Source: Brasilonema angustatum HA4187-MV1 (GTDB lineage: Bacteria; Cyanobacteriota; Cyanobacteriia; Cyanobacteriales; Nostocaceae). Taken from it: a stretch of DNA of 64,000 nt. Under the pieces are notes generated by a model. The model was not told the DNA's origin. It did not search any database and saw only the letters and a program-made list of their open reading frames with translations. The position numbers were made by a program, and so were the translations under genes. Positions within the stretch are counted from its first letter, which is position 1, and every line of letters starts with the position of its first letter. Of this stretch, positions 8,673-18,040 are shown one piece after another. The DNA lies in assembly GCA_019359695.1 (NCBI GenBank), contig JAHHGV010000005.1, forward strand, positions 1-64,000, written 5' to 3'.

Positions 8673-9128
8673 CACTAAATCTTTTGAGGTTGATTGTATA
8701 ATTTGGCTCATTTTTTACCCTTGTAAGCATAACGTGTCATCTATGACCGCTATGATAGTCGCAACACAAAACAGTCTTTGCCACTTTCACCCCCGACCAT
8801 TGTCACGGCATCAATCGCTACAGTTCCTTATAGTTAGCATTCACCAACACACTCGGTAGTTTTCATTTGGCATTTCCTTTGATTTATAAGTAGTTAGACT
8901 GTTAAAATCATTTCTTGGTTCACTCTGAAGAAACACAAGGGTGTAAGGGTGTAAGGGGAGCCAGTGCGTTGGGGAGCCAGTACTTGATGAGTGTTTCCCG
9001 ACCTAGGTATCTGGCGTGAAAAGAGTGTTTTTTTCATTCGTAGCGGGTGGTGCGCCGCCAGTTGAACTGCTCTTAAGAAACACAGGAAATAGGGAACAGG
9101 GAAGAAGGGAGATGGTGTTTCTTTTATA
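8673..9128. other. Intergenic region with octamer and heptamer repeats
   Basis: No credible gene. Two GGGTGTAA octamers lie at 8939-8954 and degenerate AACAGGG-type heptamers near 9075-9105. Short open frames here are repeat translations. Confidence 0.6.
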
Positions 9129-9260
9129 GTGGAGGAGTCTTTTCGTCTCAACTTAACGACGATTCAGCATTGCGATCGCTACTTACAACGCTATATTCTA
9201 AAAAAGTTGGGACATCCGTTGGTTTTGGCAATGGATGAAGTGGATAATGACATTTCACGT
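9129..9260 (+). pseudogene. Fragment of an AAA-like (AAA_35 type) signalling ATPase
   Basis: A short frame encodes RYLQRYILKKLGHPLVLAMDEVDN. This resembles the Walker B region of cyanobacterial AAA-like proteins, usually written as LxxPLVLAxDEVDRxF. Nothing of the domain precedes or follows it, so I read it as an isolated remnant. The match rests on one motif. Confidence 0.4.
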
Positions 9261-9281
9261 TTAATTAGGTTGAGCTATTTA

Positions 9282-10169
9282 TTAAATGTTCTTATAAAAA
9301 TCTTTGTATAAATCCTGTAATTCTTCTTGCAAGGAAAGAGGTTGGTAACCTAAATCAAAAGCTTTGGTACTGTCCAAAGAAACATCAGATGGTCTTGGTG
9401 CTGACATTTTTACATCTTGTTGTCGGCACGCTTTTAGTTGATTGGCAGGAGTTTTAAAAATATCTACTAAGAAACGGCCAAAATCATAGCGTGAAATTCT
9501 TTCTTTTCCTCCTAAGTGAATGTGTCCGTTAACTTTTTCTAATGCCAATAACAACCCTTTTGCTGCAGTTTTGCCACTGACGGGTGTTCTAAATTCATCT
9601 GTGAATAAATTTAATTCTTTGCCTTCTTGAAGAGTTTTGATAAAAGATTGAATAAAGCTTGTTGCTGTTGGTGTTGCCATCCCAAACATTAATGGCATAC
9701 GGCAAACAGCAGTCATAGGATAACGTTCTAGCATACCTTTCTCAGCCATGACTTTTTGCTCACCATAAATATTCACAGGACATACAGGATCAGTTTCACA
9801 ATAAGGAGCGTTGAAACCATCAAAAACCAAATCTGTTGATGTAAAAGCGCAAGGAATAGAATCATCGGCACAAAGTCCAGCAATATTACAGGATGCTGTG
9901 ACATTGATTGCATATGATTCCTCTACATGAGTTTGACAAAAATTCGGTTGGGATAGTGCAGCGGTGTGGATGACGGCTGTTGGTTGAAAGTCACTAAAGA
10001 TTTGTTTCAGTTCTTGAAAATCTCTCAAATCAACTTTCAGCATTTTGATGCCTGGAATTTCTAAAGAATGAGAAAAGTAAGTTCCATAGACTGAGTATTC
10101 TTGTTTTGCAATCTGGCAAAGATGATATCCTAAAAAACCACTCGCACCAGTAATTAATAGTTTTTTCAT
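9282..10169 (-). CDS. Extended SDR: dTDP-4-dehydrorhamnose reductase-like protein
   Basis: 295 residues with the Rossmann motif TGASGFLGYH (7-16) and an SDR catalytic YGEQK (YxxxK, about 155-159). The TSTDLVFDG block and C-terminal PRPSDVSLDSTKAFDLGYQP match RfbD-type sugar reductases, which reduce dTDP-4-keto sugars using NAD(P)H. The STDLVFDG form also occurs in related reductases, so the substrate is uncertain. No sugar-pathway partners lie beside it. Confidence 0.78.
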   Translation of the reverse strand: MKKLLITGASGFLGYHLCQIAKQEYSVYGTYFSHSLEIPGIKMLKVDLRDFQELKQIFSDFQPTAVIHTAALSQPNFCQTHVEESYAINVTASCNIAGLCADDSIPCAFTSTDLVFDGFNAPYCETDPVCPVNIYGEQKVMAEKGMLERYPMTAVCRMPLMFGMATPTATSFIQSFIKTLQEGKELNLFTDEFRTPVSGKTAAKGLLLALEKVNGHIHLGGKERISRYDFGRFLVDIFKTPANQLKACRQQDVKMSAPRPSDVSLDSTKAFDLGYQPLSLQEELQDLYKDFYKNI

Positions 10170-10323
10170 ATTTAAAATGTATACTCTAACGCAGTTCAGC
10201 TATGTTAAAAATATCACAGAATTGTGTAAATTTGAGAGCAGAGTAGATGTCTAAAAAAAGACATATATAGCGGTTCTCAGTTGAGTGAAATACAGTGTGG
10301 GAGTATGGAGTATATAAATAACC

Positions 10324-11170
10324 ATGTCCATCAATATGAAAGCTTACTCCACCGATCTACGCCAAAAAATCATTGATGCCCATAACAATGAACAAGGCTC
10401 TCAACGACAACTGGCGAAACGATTTAGTGTAAGTTTAAGTTTTGTTCAAAGCCTGCTGAAGCGATTCCGCTTTTACGGCACAGTTGAAGCAAAGCCGCAC
10501 TCAGGAGGTCAATCTGCCAAATTAAACAGCGAACAAATGGCTTTGGTTGCGCTCTTGCTGGAGGAAGATAACGATGCCACTCTGGTTGAGTTGTGCGATT
10601 GCGCGGAGCGCAGACGCCCTTGGCGTATCGCTTAGAACAAAAGGCTGGAGTTAAAATCAGTCGAGCCACAATGGGGAGAATAACCCAAAAACTGAATCTA
10701 ACACGCAAAAAAAACATTGCACTAAGCGTGAAAAATACACAGAACGAGTTCAAAAACTAAGAGCAGAGTATTGGACAACCATTGGTTCAGTAAATCTAGA
10801 GGACTTGATATTTATTGATGAGGCTGGAGTTAACATCGCCATGACTAGACGCTTCGCCCGTTCGCCCCAAGGTACTCGCGCTTATGGTGATCGTCCTGAC
10901 GGGCGGGGGAAAAATGTAACGATGATTGGGGCTATGTCCTTAGAAGGAATCATTGCCGCCATGACTTTTAGTGGTGGTACTAATGCAGAGCGCGTTTAAA
11001 ACTTACGTCACTCAAGTTTTGGTTCCAAATCTTTGGCAGCAGCGCAACTGTTGTCATGGACAACTTTAGCTCTCATAAGGTTACTGGTATCCGCGAAGCT
11101 ATTGAAGCTGTTGGGGCTAGATTAATTTATTTGTCTCCTTATTCTCCTGATTTTTCGCCAGCAGATCATG
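10324..11170 (+). pseudogene. Decayed IS630-family transposase
   Basis: The N-terminal helix-turn-helix (AYSTDLRQKIIDAHNNEQGSQRQLAKRFSVSLSFVQSLLKRF) is intact. At 10600 a 29-base repeat is inserted in a HIP1 site; removing it rejoins LVELCD to RLEQKAGVKISRATMGR. A second shift lies at a run of eight A (10695-10702). Two further shifts fall near 10995 and 11030. The first two DDE acidic residues survive (LIFIDEAGVN and [10 protein letters not shown]), but the frame breaks off after SPYSPDFSP, so the catalytic Glu is lost. It cannot encode an active transposase. Confidence 0.88.
10600..10628. repeat. 29-base mini-repeat inserted in a HIP1 site
   Basis: It lies between GCGAT and CGC inside the IS630 gene. 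Deleting it gives GCGATCGC and codons for Leu-Cys-Asp-Arg-Leu-Glu-Gln. The inverted-arm copy is at the start of the window. Confidence 0.9.
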
Positions 11171-11343
11171 GTAAGGTTTGTACAAGTTATGCCAAGTTTG
11201 TTTAACTATTTGCCAAACAGTTCAAACCCTTATCAGACCGAGAGTTCAGCCTTGTGGCTGGAAGCGTTATGTACGGGCTTTCACCGTGATTCACGCTTCA
11301 ACGAATCGCACTCTGTGTTGAGGTCAGCGGTGGGAGGATGTCA
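11171..11343 (+). other. Possible right-end scar of a TnpB (IS605/IS1341) element
   Basis: The stretch ends with GTGGGAGGATGTCA, identical to the 14 bases that close the TnpB remnant at 22.56 kb. No protein remnant is visible. The scar ends just before the aldolase stop codon, so the element may have inserted at the end of that gene. Confidence 0.4.
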
Positions 11344-11344
11344 A

Positions 11345-12202
11345 TCAATCCAGCAAGTCAGGTTGCTGACGGACAATCATGTCATACAGTGACTGGAAAT
11401 TGAACCAACCCATGAAATGTGAGCCAACTTGACGATAAGTCAGACTAGCAGTGTCAGGGTTAATCAGCACTGGCTTTCCTGCTGCTTGGGCCATCAACTG
11501 CGATTGACAGCAGCGATCCATTGTGATATACCACCATGCTGCTTCATCCACTGAACGACCAACACTCACTAAGCCGTGGTTGCGAAGAATCGCCGCTTTC
11601 TTTTGTCCCAGAGTATTGGCAATACGCTGACTTTCTTCCAAATCCAGTACCACCCCAGTATAGTCCTCAAACAAAGCGTGGTCTTCATAGAAAGCACAAG
11701 CATCTTGAGTCAACGGATCAAGAAAACGTCCCAAGGTTGACCAGGTTTTGCCGTACAGGGAATGTGTGTGAGCAGCTCCTACTACATCTGGTCGCGCTTG
11801 GTGGATTTGAGAGTGTATGGCGAAAGCAGCAGCGTTTACTGGCTTATCACCCTCAACGACCTCACCCTTGTGGTTGACCAGTAGCAGGTCGCAAACTCGG
11901 ATATGACCAAAGTACATCCCAAAAGGATTTACCCAAAAGTGGTCATGGAATTCAGGGTCACGAGCAGTGATGTGTCCAGCAACACCTTCATCAAAACCGT
12001 AACGAGCAAACAAACGAAAGGCAGCAGCCAAACGCTGTTTGCGATGGAGACGCTCATCTTCCACACGCTCAAACTCAGGTGGATGGGGAAGTTCCCCAGC
12101 CAAACACTGTTTGCGATGGAGACGCTCATCTTCCACACGCTCAAACTCAGGTGGATGGGGAAGTTCCCCTTTGGATAATTTTGAGGGGTCTACTGTGAGC
12201 AT
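11345..12202 (-). CDS. Class II aldolase/adducin family protein
   Basis: 285 residues with the zinc-binding aldolase core: LFARYGFDEGVAGHITARD, the ligands in AAHTHSLYG and the third histidine in AAILRNHGLVSVG. Family members act on sugar phosphates such as fuculose-phosphate, but this variety is often uncharacterised. Residues about 12-59 are a direct duplication of a 24-residue unit (GELPHPPEFERVEDERLHRK plus four); one copy is normal, so the N-terminus is extended. It is divergent from ssuD, which links it loosely to the organosulfur island. Confidence 0.85.
   Translation of the reverse strand: MLTVDPSKLSKGELPHPPEFERVEDERLHRKQCLAGELPHPPEFERVEDERLHRKQRLAAAFRLFARYGFDEGVAGHITARDPEFHDHFWVNPFGMYFGHIRVCDLLLVNHKGEVVEGDKPVNAAAFAIHSQIHQARPDVVGAAHTHSLYGKTWSTLGRFLDPLTQDACAFYEDHALFEDYTGVVLDLEESQRIANTLGQKKAAILRNHGLVSVGRSVDEAAWWYITMDRCCQSQLMAQAAGKPVLINPDTASLTYRQVGSHFMGWFNFQSLYDMIVRQQPDLLD
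12026..12169. repeat. 72-bp tandem duplication inside the aldolase gene
   Basis: Copies at 12026-12097 and 12098-12169 differ at one base (Cys versus Arg in the product). The unit is 24 codons, so the frame is kept. Near identity implies a recent event. Confidence 0.95.
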
Positions 12203-12525
12203 GATTTTATCTCCTTATCAACTTAAGGGAAATTTAGCAACTAAACTTTTCCTAAAGAAAATATTTAAACTTTCGTAAAATTATATAGTAATCCAGTTTG
12301 GATGTTGAAAGAATCTGAGTAATTGTAGTGTTAGACGGAACGTCTAGCGCACCAGGATATTGAGATAGTCCGTTAGCCTACCGCATAACACACCCTACAT
12401 ATTCAAAAATCAAATAGAGGGTAAAAATAGCTTGATTTACTGAATTGGTCGTGCGATACTTCTAAGTTAACTCGATAAAATACTGCAAGCACATTGACAT
12501 ACCGCACTTTAAGAAAATAAAGATT
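12203..12525. promoter_or_regulatory. Divergent region between aldolase and ssuD
   Basis: AT-rich, gene-free region that must hold promoters for both directions. I cannot identify a binding site in it. Confidence 0.5.
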
Positions 12526-13689
12526 ATGCAGCTACTATGGTTCATCCCAACTCATGGTGACGGACGTTATCTAGGAACTGCTACTGGCGGACGGGCAGTT
12601 AGCTTTCCTTACTTACGACAAATTGCTCAGGCGGTGGATGATCTAGGTTACACAGGGGCATTGCTGCCTACGGGTCGCTCTTGCGAAGATGCCTGGATTG
12701 TGGCATCAACTTTAGCATCGCTAACTCGGCAAATGTATTTTCTGGTGGCGATACGTCCTGGATTGGTTTTGCCTGGGGTAGCAGCACGGATGGCAGCAAC
12801 CTTTGATCGCCTCTCTGGTGGACGTTTGCTAATCAACGTGGTGACGGGCGGAGATCCGGTAGAATTGGCTGGAGATGGTTTGCACCTGAGTCACGATCAG
12901 CGCTATGAGTTGACGGATGAGTTTTTAACATTATGGCGGGCGATCGCCAGTGGAGAAGAAATCAACTTCGTTGGTGACTATTTCAACTTTGAGGGCGGTA
13001 AACTGCTGTTTCCCCCTATCCAGAAACCATATCCACCATTATGGTTTGGCGGTTCCTCTCCTATTGCTCAGCAAGTTGCTGCCAAGCATGTGGATGTGTA
13101 CCTTACCTGGGGTGAACCACCCCAACAAGTTGCCGAAAAGATTGCCGCAGTTCGTAGACTCGCACAGATCGAGGGAAGAACTTTGCGCTTCGGTATTCGC
13201 CTGCATGTAATTGTGCGGGAAACCGAAAGTGAAGCTTGGGATGCGGCAAATCAATTGATTCGGTATGTGGATGAAGATGCGATCGCAACTGCACAAAAAG
13301 CTTATGCTCGTATGGATTCTGTTGGACAACGCCGCATGACCCAACTACACCAAGGCAGTCGAGAAGCACTACAAATTAGTCCAAACTTGTGGGCAGGAGT
13401 TGGTTTAGTCAGAGGTGGTGCAGGAACTGCCTTGGTAGGCGATCCCGATACCGTTGCCGAAAGAATGTTGGAATATGCAGATTTGGGAATCGATACCTTC
13501 ATTCTATCTGGTTATCCCCACTTAGAGGAAGCTTATCGAGTCGCAGAACTCCTATTCCCCCGTCTCCCTCTGGAGAATCTTCCTGTAGTTGCTGAACAGC
13601 ATGTGTTGAGTCCGTTTGGTGAAATTGTTGCCAATCAAGATTTTCCTAGACAGCAGTTTCAGAAAAAAAATATAGCCACCGTAGATTAG
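12526..13689 (+). CDS. ssuD: FMNH2-dependent alkanesulfonate monooxygenase
   Basis: A bacterial luciferase-like flavin monooxygenase of 387 residues. SsuD cleaves C-S bonds of alkanesulfonates with FMNH2 and O2, giving an aldehyde and sulfite. Diagnostic stretches are [53 protein letters not shown] and the loop region [20 protein letters not shown]. The C-terminus is a little longer than usual. First of ssuD-(ssuE stump)-sfnG-sfnB on the plus strand. No ssuABC transporter lies nearby. Confidence 0.93.
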   Translation: MQLLWFIPTHGDGRYLGTATGGRAVSFPYLRQIAQAVDDLGYTGALLPTGRSCEDAWIVASTLASLTRQMYFLVAIRPGLVLPGVAARMAATFDRLSGGRLLINVVTGGDPVELAGDGLHLSHDQRYELTDEFLTLWRAIASGEEINFVGDYFNFEGGKLLFPPIQKPYPPLWFGGSSPIAQQVAAKHVDVYLTWGEPPQQVAEKIAAVRRLAQIEGRTLRFGIRLHVIVRETESEAWDAANQLIRYVDEDAIATAQKAYARMDSVGQRRMTQLHQGSREALQISPNLWAGVGLVRGGAGTALVGDPDTVAERMLEYADLGIDTFILSGYPHLEEAYRVAELLFPRLPLENLPVVAEQHVLSPFGEIVANQDFPRQQFQKKNIATVD

Positions 13690-13722
13690 CAGCAATACTA
13701 ACTAGAATCAGGAGATTTTGAC

Positions 13723-13764
13723 ATGGCTTATATTGTTGCGATTGCTGGCAGTCCATCAAATTGA
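13723..13764 (+). pseudogene. ssuE: Stump of an SsuE-type FMN reductase
   Basis: Only MAYIVAIAGSPSN is left before a stop; this is the typical opening of SsuE NADPH:FMN reductases, including the GSPS flavin loop. A ribosome binding site (AGGAGA) is kept 7-10 bases upstream. The rest of the gene is missing before sfnG. The reductase that supplies FMNH2 must come from elsewhere. Confidence 0.7.
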
Positions 13765-13868
13765 GTTATATCTGCAAACTCTAACACTTTGTCTAGACTG
13801 GATTCTGGCAGTTCACAGCAGCAGTCACAACTCATAAGCAGGGTTCACACAGCACAAAAAGAGGTGCG

Positions 13869-14969
13869 ATGATGGTAGATATTAAATTTGCGTATTGGGT
13901 TCCTAACGTAAGTGGTGGGTTGGTTGTCAGCAAAATTCCCCAACGTACAGATTGGACTTTCGATTACAATGCTCAGCTGGCTCAAGCAGCAGAACAGGTA
14001 GGATTTGACTATGCTTTGGCACAAGCTCGATTTATTGCCAGCTACGGTGCTGAGTACCAACTAGAGGCGCTGACTACAGTAGCAGCTTTAGCACCTGTGA
14101 CTGAGCGGCTAAAATTAATTGCTGCAGTTCATCCAGGACTATGGCATCCAGGTGTCGTTGCCAAAATGGGTGCGACAATCGATTTTATTTCCAAAGGTCG
14201 TTTCGCCCTAAATGTTGTTAGTGGTTGGTTTAAAAATGAATTCACGATTTATGGTGAACCGTGGTTAGATCATGACGAACGCTATCGAAGATCTGAGGAA
14301 TTCATTCGCGTACTCAAAGGTATGTGGACAGAAGAAGAATTCCACTTCAAAGGAGACTTTTACCGCATCAACGGTGGTTGGGTGAAACCCAAACCAATTA
14401 ATCACAATCCACATCCAGAAATTTTCCAAGGTGGTAACTCCAAAGCAGCACGACGCATGGCAGCTCGTGTGTCTGACTGGTATTTCATGAATGGCAACAC
14501 TATTGAAGGTGTGCGAGAACAGATTCAGGAAGTTTCTGCCCTAGCGCGTGAACAAGGACGGAGAGTCAAGTTTGGACTCAATGCCTTTATCCTAGTGCGA
14601 GACACTGAAAAAGAAGCTCATGACTTGCTGCGAGAGATTATTGCTCAAGCGGATAAAGAAGCTGTTGAAGGTTTTGGAGAGGCTGTCAAACAAGCAGGAG
14701 CTTCCACTCGTGAGCGTCAGGGAATGTGGGCAAACTCAAATTTTGAAGATTTGGTGCAATACAACGATGGCTTTAGGTCAGGTTTAATTGGTACAGCAGA
14801 ACAAGTTGCTGAGCGGATTCGCCAATTCTACGAAGTAGGAGTAGATTTAATTCTCGGTGGATTCTTGCATTACACCGATGACTTGCCAGCTTTTGGTCGT
14901 ACTGTGATTCCCTTGGTACGAGAAATTGAGGCGCGTCGTCGCACACCTGATGAGTTAGTGACTGCGTAA
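13869..14969 (+). CDS. sfnG: FMNH2-dependent dimethylsulfone monooxygenase
   Basis: 366-residue luciferase-like monooxygenase. SfnG oxidises dimethylsulfone to methanesulfinate and formaldehyde. It begins FAYWVPNVSGGLVVSKIPQR and has FDYALAQARFIASYGAEYQL, LNVVSGWFKNEFTIYGEPW and HPEIFQGGNSKAARRMAARV, all characteristic of SfnG rather than SsuD. Two ATG codons are adjacent at the start and GAGGTG precedes them. With ssuD it outlines a route from dimethylsulfone to sulfite. Confidence 0.93.
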   Translation: MMVDIKFAYWVPNVSGGLVVSKIPQRTDWTFDYNAQLAQAAEQVGFDYALAQARFIASYGAEYQLEALTTVAALAPVTERLKLIAAVHPGLWHPGVVAKMGATIDFISKGRFALNVVSGWFKNEFTIYGEPWLDHDERYRRSEEFIRVLKGMWTEEEFHFKGDFYRINGGWVKPKPINHNPHPEIFQGGNSKAARRMAARVSDWYFMNGNTIEGVREQIQEVSALAREQGRRVKFGLNAFILVRDTEKEAHDLLREIIAQADKEAVEGFGEAVKQAGASTRERQGMWANSNFEDLVQYNDGFRSGLIGTAEQVAERIRQFYEVGVDLILGGFLHYTDDLPAFGRTVIPLVREIEARRRTPDELVTA

Positions 14970-15030
14970 ACGGGTGAGTTTTGAATTTTCACTGGGATTT
15001 CTCACAAGAGCAACACAAGGAAGGTAAAAC

Positions 15031-16236
15031 ATGACATCTGTAACCAGTACCGAGCAAAAAGCTTATGTGATTCGTGACGATACTGAAGCGATCGCGATCG
15101 CCCATGAATTAGCAGCTGAATTTGTCAAAGGAGATTCCGAACGAGATAGACAAGGGAAGATACCTGTTGATGAGGTAAACAAATACTCCCAAAGTGGGCT
15201 GTGGGGAATCACTGTTCCCAAGGAGTACGGTGGTTCCTTTGTCTCGAATGTCACCCTGGCAGAAGTGACCAAAATTATCTCTGAAGCTGATTCCAGCCTG
15301 GGACAAATTCCTCAAAATCACTTGTATATCGTGGAATCCATCCGGCTGGATGGTACGGAAGAACAGAAACGTTTTTTCTTTGATCTAGTATTGCAAGGTA
15401 AGCGGTTTGGCAACGCCTTTTCTGAGATTGGCACCAAATCAGTGCTCGATGTACAGACACGTTTGCAAAAGTCTGGAGATGGATACGTTCTCAACGGACG
15501 GAAATTCTACTCTAGCGGCGCATTGGTAGCGGATTGGATTCCGGTGATTGCTCGCAATGACGACGACAAAACAGTGATTGTCGTGGTAGAAGCTGGCACA
15601 CCAGGCTTGAATGTCATTGACGACTGGAGCAGTTTTGGACAGCGTACCACCGCCAGCGGTACTACTATTATTGAAAATGTCAAGGTGTCCGAAGAGCAAG
15701 TCATACCGCATTACTTAGCTTTTGAACGTCCGACAACTCAAGGTCCTATAGCTCAGATCATTCAAGCTGCGGTGGATGTTGGTATTGCTAAGGCAGCTTT
15801 AAGAGACACGCTCCACTACGTTCGCAACTATGCTCGTCCCTGGATTGATGTTGAACTGGAGCATGGCTACGAAGATCCACTGACTATCTATAATATTGGT
15901 AACCTCGTTATCCAAGTTCATGCAGCCGAAGAACTGCTGCGTCGTTCGGGTGAGTATATTGATCGGGCGAACGCAGACTCAACGGATACAACTGTGGCAG
16001 AGGCTTCCATTGCAGTTGCTGAAGCGAAAGCGATCGCTGCTGAAGCTGCAATTCTAACAACCAACAAGCTGTTTGAGCTAGCAGGTACTAAGTCTACCTT
16101 GCAGCAATATAACTTAGATCGCCACTGGCGGAATGCTCGGACTCATACTTTACACGATCCTGCCCGCTGGAAATACTACGCTGTTGGTAACTTCTACTTA
16201 AACGGTGTTAACCCACCACGTCATCCTTGGTTGTAA
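15031..16236 (+). CDS. sfnB: SfnB-family sulfur acquisition oxidoreductase
   Basis: 401-residue protein of the acyl-CoA dehydrogenase fold (DszC/SfnB branch). These flavoproteins are linked to growth on dimethylsulfone, but their exact reaction is not settled. It shows LWGITVPKEYGGSFVSNVTLAEV, the substrate loop GRKFYSSGALVADWIPVIA, SSFGQRTTASGTTIIENV and the C-terminal RHWRNARTHTLHDPARWKYYAVG. It follows sfnG by 61 bases with an AAGGAAGG binding site, so it is probably in the same operon. Confidence 0.9.
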   Translation: MTSVTSTEQKAYVIRDDTEAIAIAHELAAEFVKGDSERDRQGKIPVDEVNKYSQSGLWGITVPKEYGGSFVSNVTLAEVTKIISEADSSLGQIPQNHLYIVESIRLDGTEEQKRFFFDLVLQGKRFGNAFSEIGTKSVLDVQTRLQKSGDGYVLNGRKFYSSGALVADWIPVIARNDDDKTVIVVVEAGTPGLNVIDDWSSFGQRTTASGTTIIENVKVSEEQVIPHYLAFERPTTQGPIAQIIQAAVDVGIAKAALRDTLHYVRNYARPWIDVELEHGYEDPLTIYNIGNLVIQVHAAEELLRRSGEYIDRANADSTDTTVAEASIAVAEAKAIAAEAAILTTNKLFELAGTKSTLQQYNLDRHWRNARTHTLHDPARWKYYAVGNFYLNGVNPPRHPWL

Positions 16237-16330
16237 TTGCCGCATTCTCTATAGATCAATTCAGCAACGCCAAAATTTTTAACATTGCTGAATTGATCTA
16301 TGAATTATTCTTTGTACCTTTGCAGATGAT

Positions 16331-18040
16331 CTAAAAGGTGAAGGTTGTTCTTATAGTGCCAATAACCGCATCTTTATTGTCATCGTTTTGACCAGGAGCC
16401 GTAATCCAAATAACACCTGGAGTGATGGCAATGTTATCTGTAAACTGATACTTGTAAAAGCCTTCAATATGTAAGGATAAATCGTTTGCAGGTGCAGGGT
16501 TACCACCCCGATAAGGTTCTGCACCCACAAGAATACCACCAAGGTTACCTTGTTTACCTAAATCTGGGAATGCCAATCCCACGGCATAGTACCAAATATC
16601 TGCACTACCACTACCTGCCAAATTTTTGGCGTTTGTGTAGCCAAAGAACCCATTGACTGCAAATCGAGGACTAAATTTATAAAAAGCTTGTACTCCGTAA
16701 GAGTTCGTAATCATCCGCTCAAATGGAGTATTGGCTTGAGCTGTCCCGACAAGTGTAAAACCACTACCCAGATCAAATATTGCTCCCCGATTTTGGTAGG
16801 CATTTACATAGGTCAAACCAATGCCAGAGTTCTTGTTGGGGTTCCATGCTAGTTGTGCAAGTGCGCTATATTGACCATTAAATAAGCCACTACCTGATTG
16901 AGGTCTGGCATGATCTCCTGCTAAATAAGCCAAGCTCAATACCAATTTGTCACTGAATTTGTAATTGATTCCCCCACCTGCACCACCACCAATACGGTAA
17001 ATAGGACTGGAGGAAGCAAATTCTGTAAGAGCGCGACCACCACCTGTAGCACTATCCAAATAGGGACTTAGAGTGGGAATGAAATCAAAAAATACTCCGT
17101 TTACTGCTCCTATGTAAGCCTGTATTTTGTCTCCAATCGGGAAGTAATAAGAGAGCCAATCAAGAATATCATCGTTGTTGGCTGGAGAGAGATTGAAGGT
17201 TTGAAGTCCTTCTGCTGTACCATTTGGCAGCGTCAAGGGAGTGGCATTTCCAGCAGTTAAGCGGACGTATAGAGTATCTTGACCTGTAAAACTACTTTTG
17301 AAAACGAGGCGAACTCTATCCTGAAAAACTGTGTTGCTATCATTAACCGAGCCACTCAAGGCATCTGTAATGGCAAAAATGGCTTCTCCTACTAGCTTTG
17401 TTGTTGTAGAAAACTGATTGGCTTCAAGTTCTGCAGTCCGAGCTTCTAAATTATCAACACGACCCCGTAAAGTTACTAGTTCAGCGGCAAATTCTTTTTG
17501 TAGTCTTTGTAGAGTAGTTAAGTCTTCTCTGGTCACTAAGTCAGATGTAGCTGTTGCAATTAGCTCGTTGATACGAGATAAACAAGCATTTAAGCCTGCT
17601 GCAAATTCATAGCGAGTGATGGCGCGGTTTCCCCGATAAGTGCTATTTGGATAGCCTGCAATGCATCCATAACGCTCAACTAAAGACTGGAGTGCTTGAA
17701 AAGCCCAATCGCTTGGCTGTACATCCGAGAGTCCAGACACAGAATTTACCTGAGACAAGGTACTATTTCTGTCGCTGCTGCTTGTCTGTGAGAAAGTTGC
17801 ATCACTCTTGATTGCAGGAATAGCAGACTCTTTATCTGGCACCACAACTGCTTGTGCAATCACTCGAACTTTAGTCACAATAGTAGGTAGTGATGCTGGA
17901 ATCACCGTTGTTGTCATTGCTTGAGGCGTAATCAGTGCAGCTAAATAGCTATTTTCAGCATAAGCTGATGTGCTCGCTAGCAAAGTAGTTCCCAAAATTG
18001 CCGCTCCAACTAGTGAATTCTGAAATGAAATATTTAACAT
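16331..18040 (-). CDS. SLH-domain outer membrane porin (cyanobacterial iron-uptake porin type)
   Basis: 569 residues. The start is the ATG before LNISFQNSLVGAAILGTT, which has a strong GGAGGAG site nine bases upstream. A signal peptide ends near STSAYAEN. One SLH domain (DVQPSDWAFQALQSLVERYGC to about 150) anchors it to the cell wall. A coiled coil (LQRLQKEFAAELVTLRGRVDNLEARTAELE in short heptads) follows, and an OprB-like beta-barrel ends in TTFTF. Such porins pass small solutes and iron. It is convergent to sfnB. Confidence 0.9.
   Translation of the reverse strand: MLNISFQNSLVGAAILGTTLLASTSAYAENSYLAALITPQAMTTTVIPASLPTIVTKVRVIAQAVVVPDKESAIPAIKSDATFSQTSSSDRNSTLSQVNSVSGLSDVQPSDWAFQALQSLVERYGCIAGYPNSTYRGNRAITRYEFAAGLNACLSRINELIATATSDLVTREDLTTLQRLQKEFAAELVTLRGRVDNLEARTAELEANQFSTTTKLVGEAIFAITDALSGSVNDSNTVFQDRVRLVFKSSFTGQDTLYVRLTAGNATPLTLPNGTAEGLQTFNLSPANNDDILDWLSYYFPIGDKIQAYIGAVNGVFFDFIPTLSPYLDSATGGGRALTEFASSSPIYRIGGGAGGGINYKFSDKLVLSLAYLAGDHARPQSGSGLFNGQYSALAQLAWNPNKNSGIGLTYVNAYQNRGAIFDLGSGFTLVGTAQANTPFERMITNSYGVQAFYKFSPRFAVNGFFGYTNAKNLAGSGSADIWYYAVGLAFPDLGKQGNLGGILVGAEPYRGGNPAPANDLSLHIEGFYKYQFTDNIAITPGVIWITAPGQNDDNKDAVIGTIRTTFTF

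Noticed and set aside
8894-9151. 85-codon minus-strand frame
   Set aside because: Made of octamer and heptamer repeat sequence.
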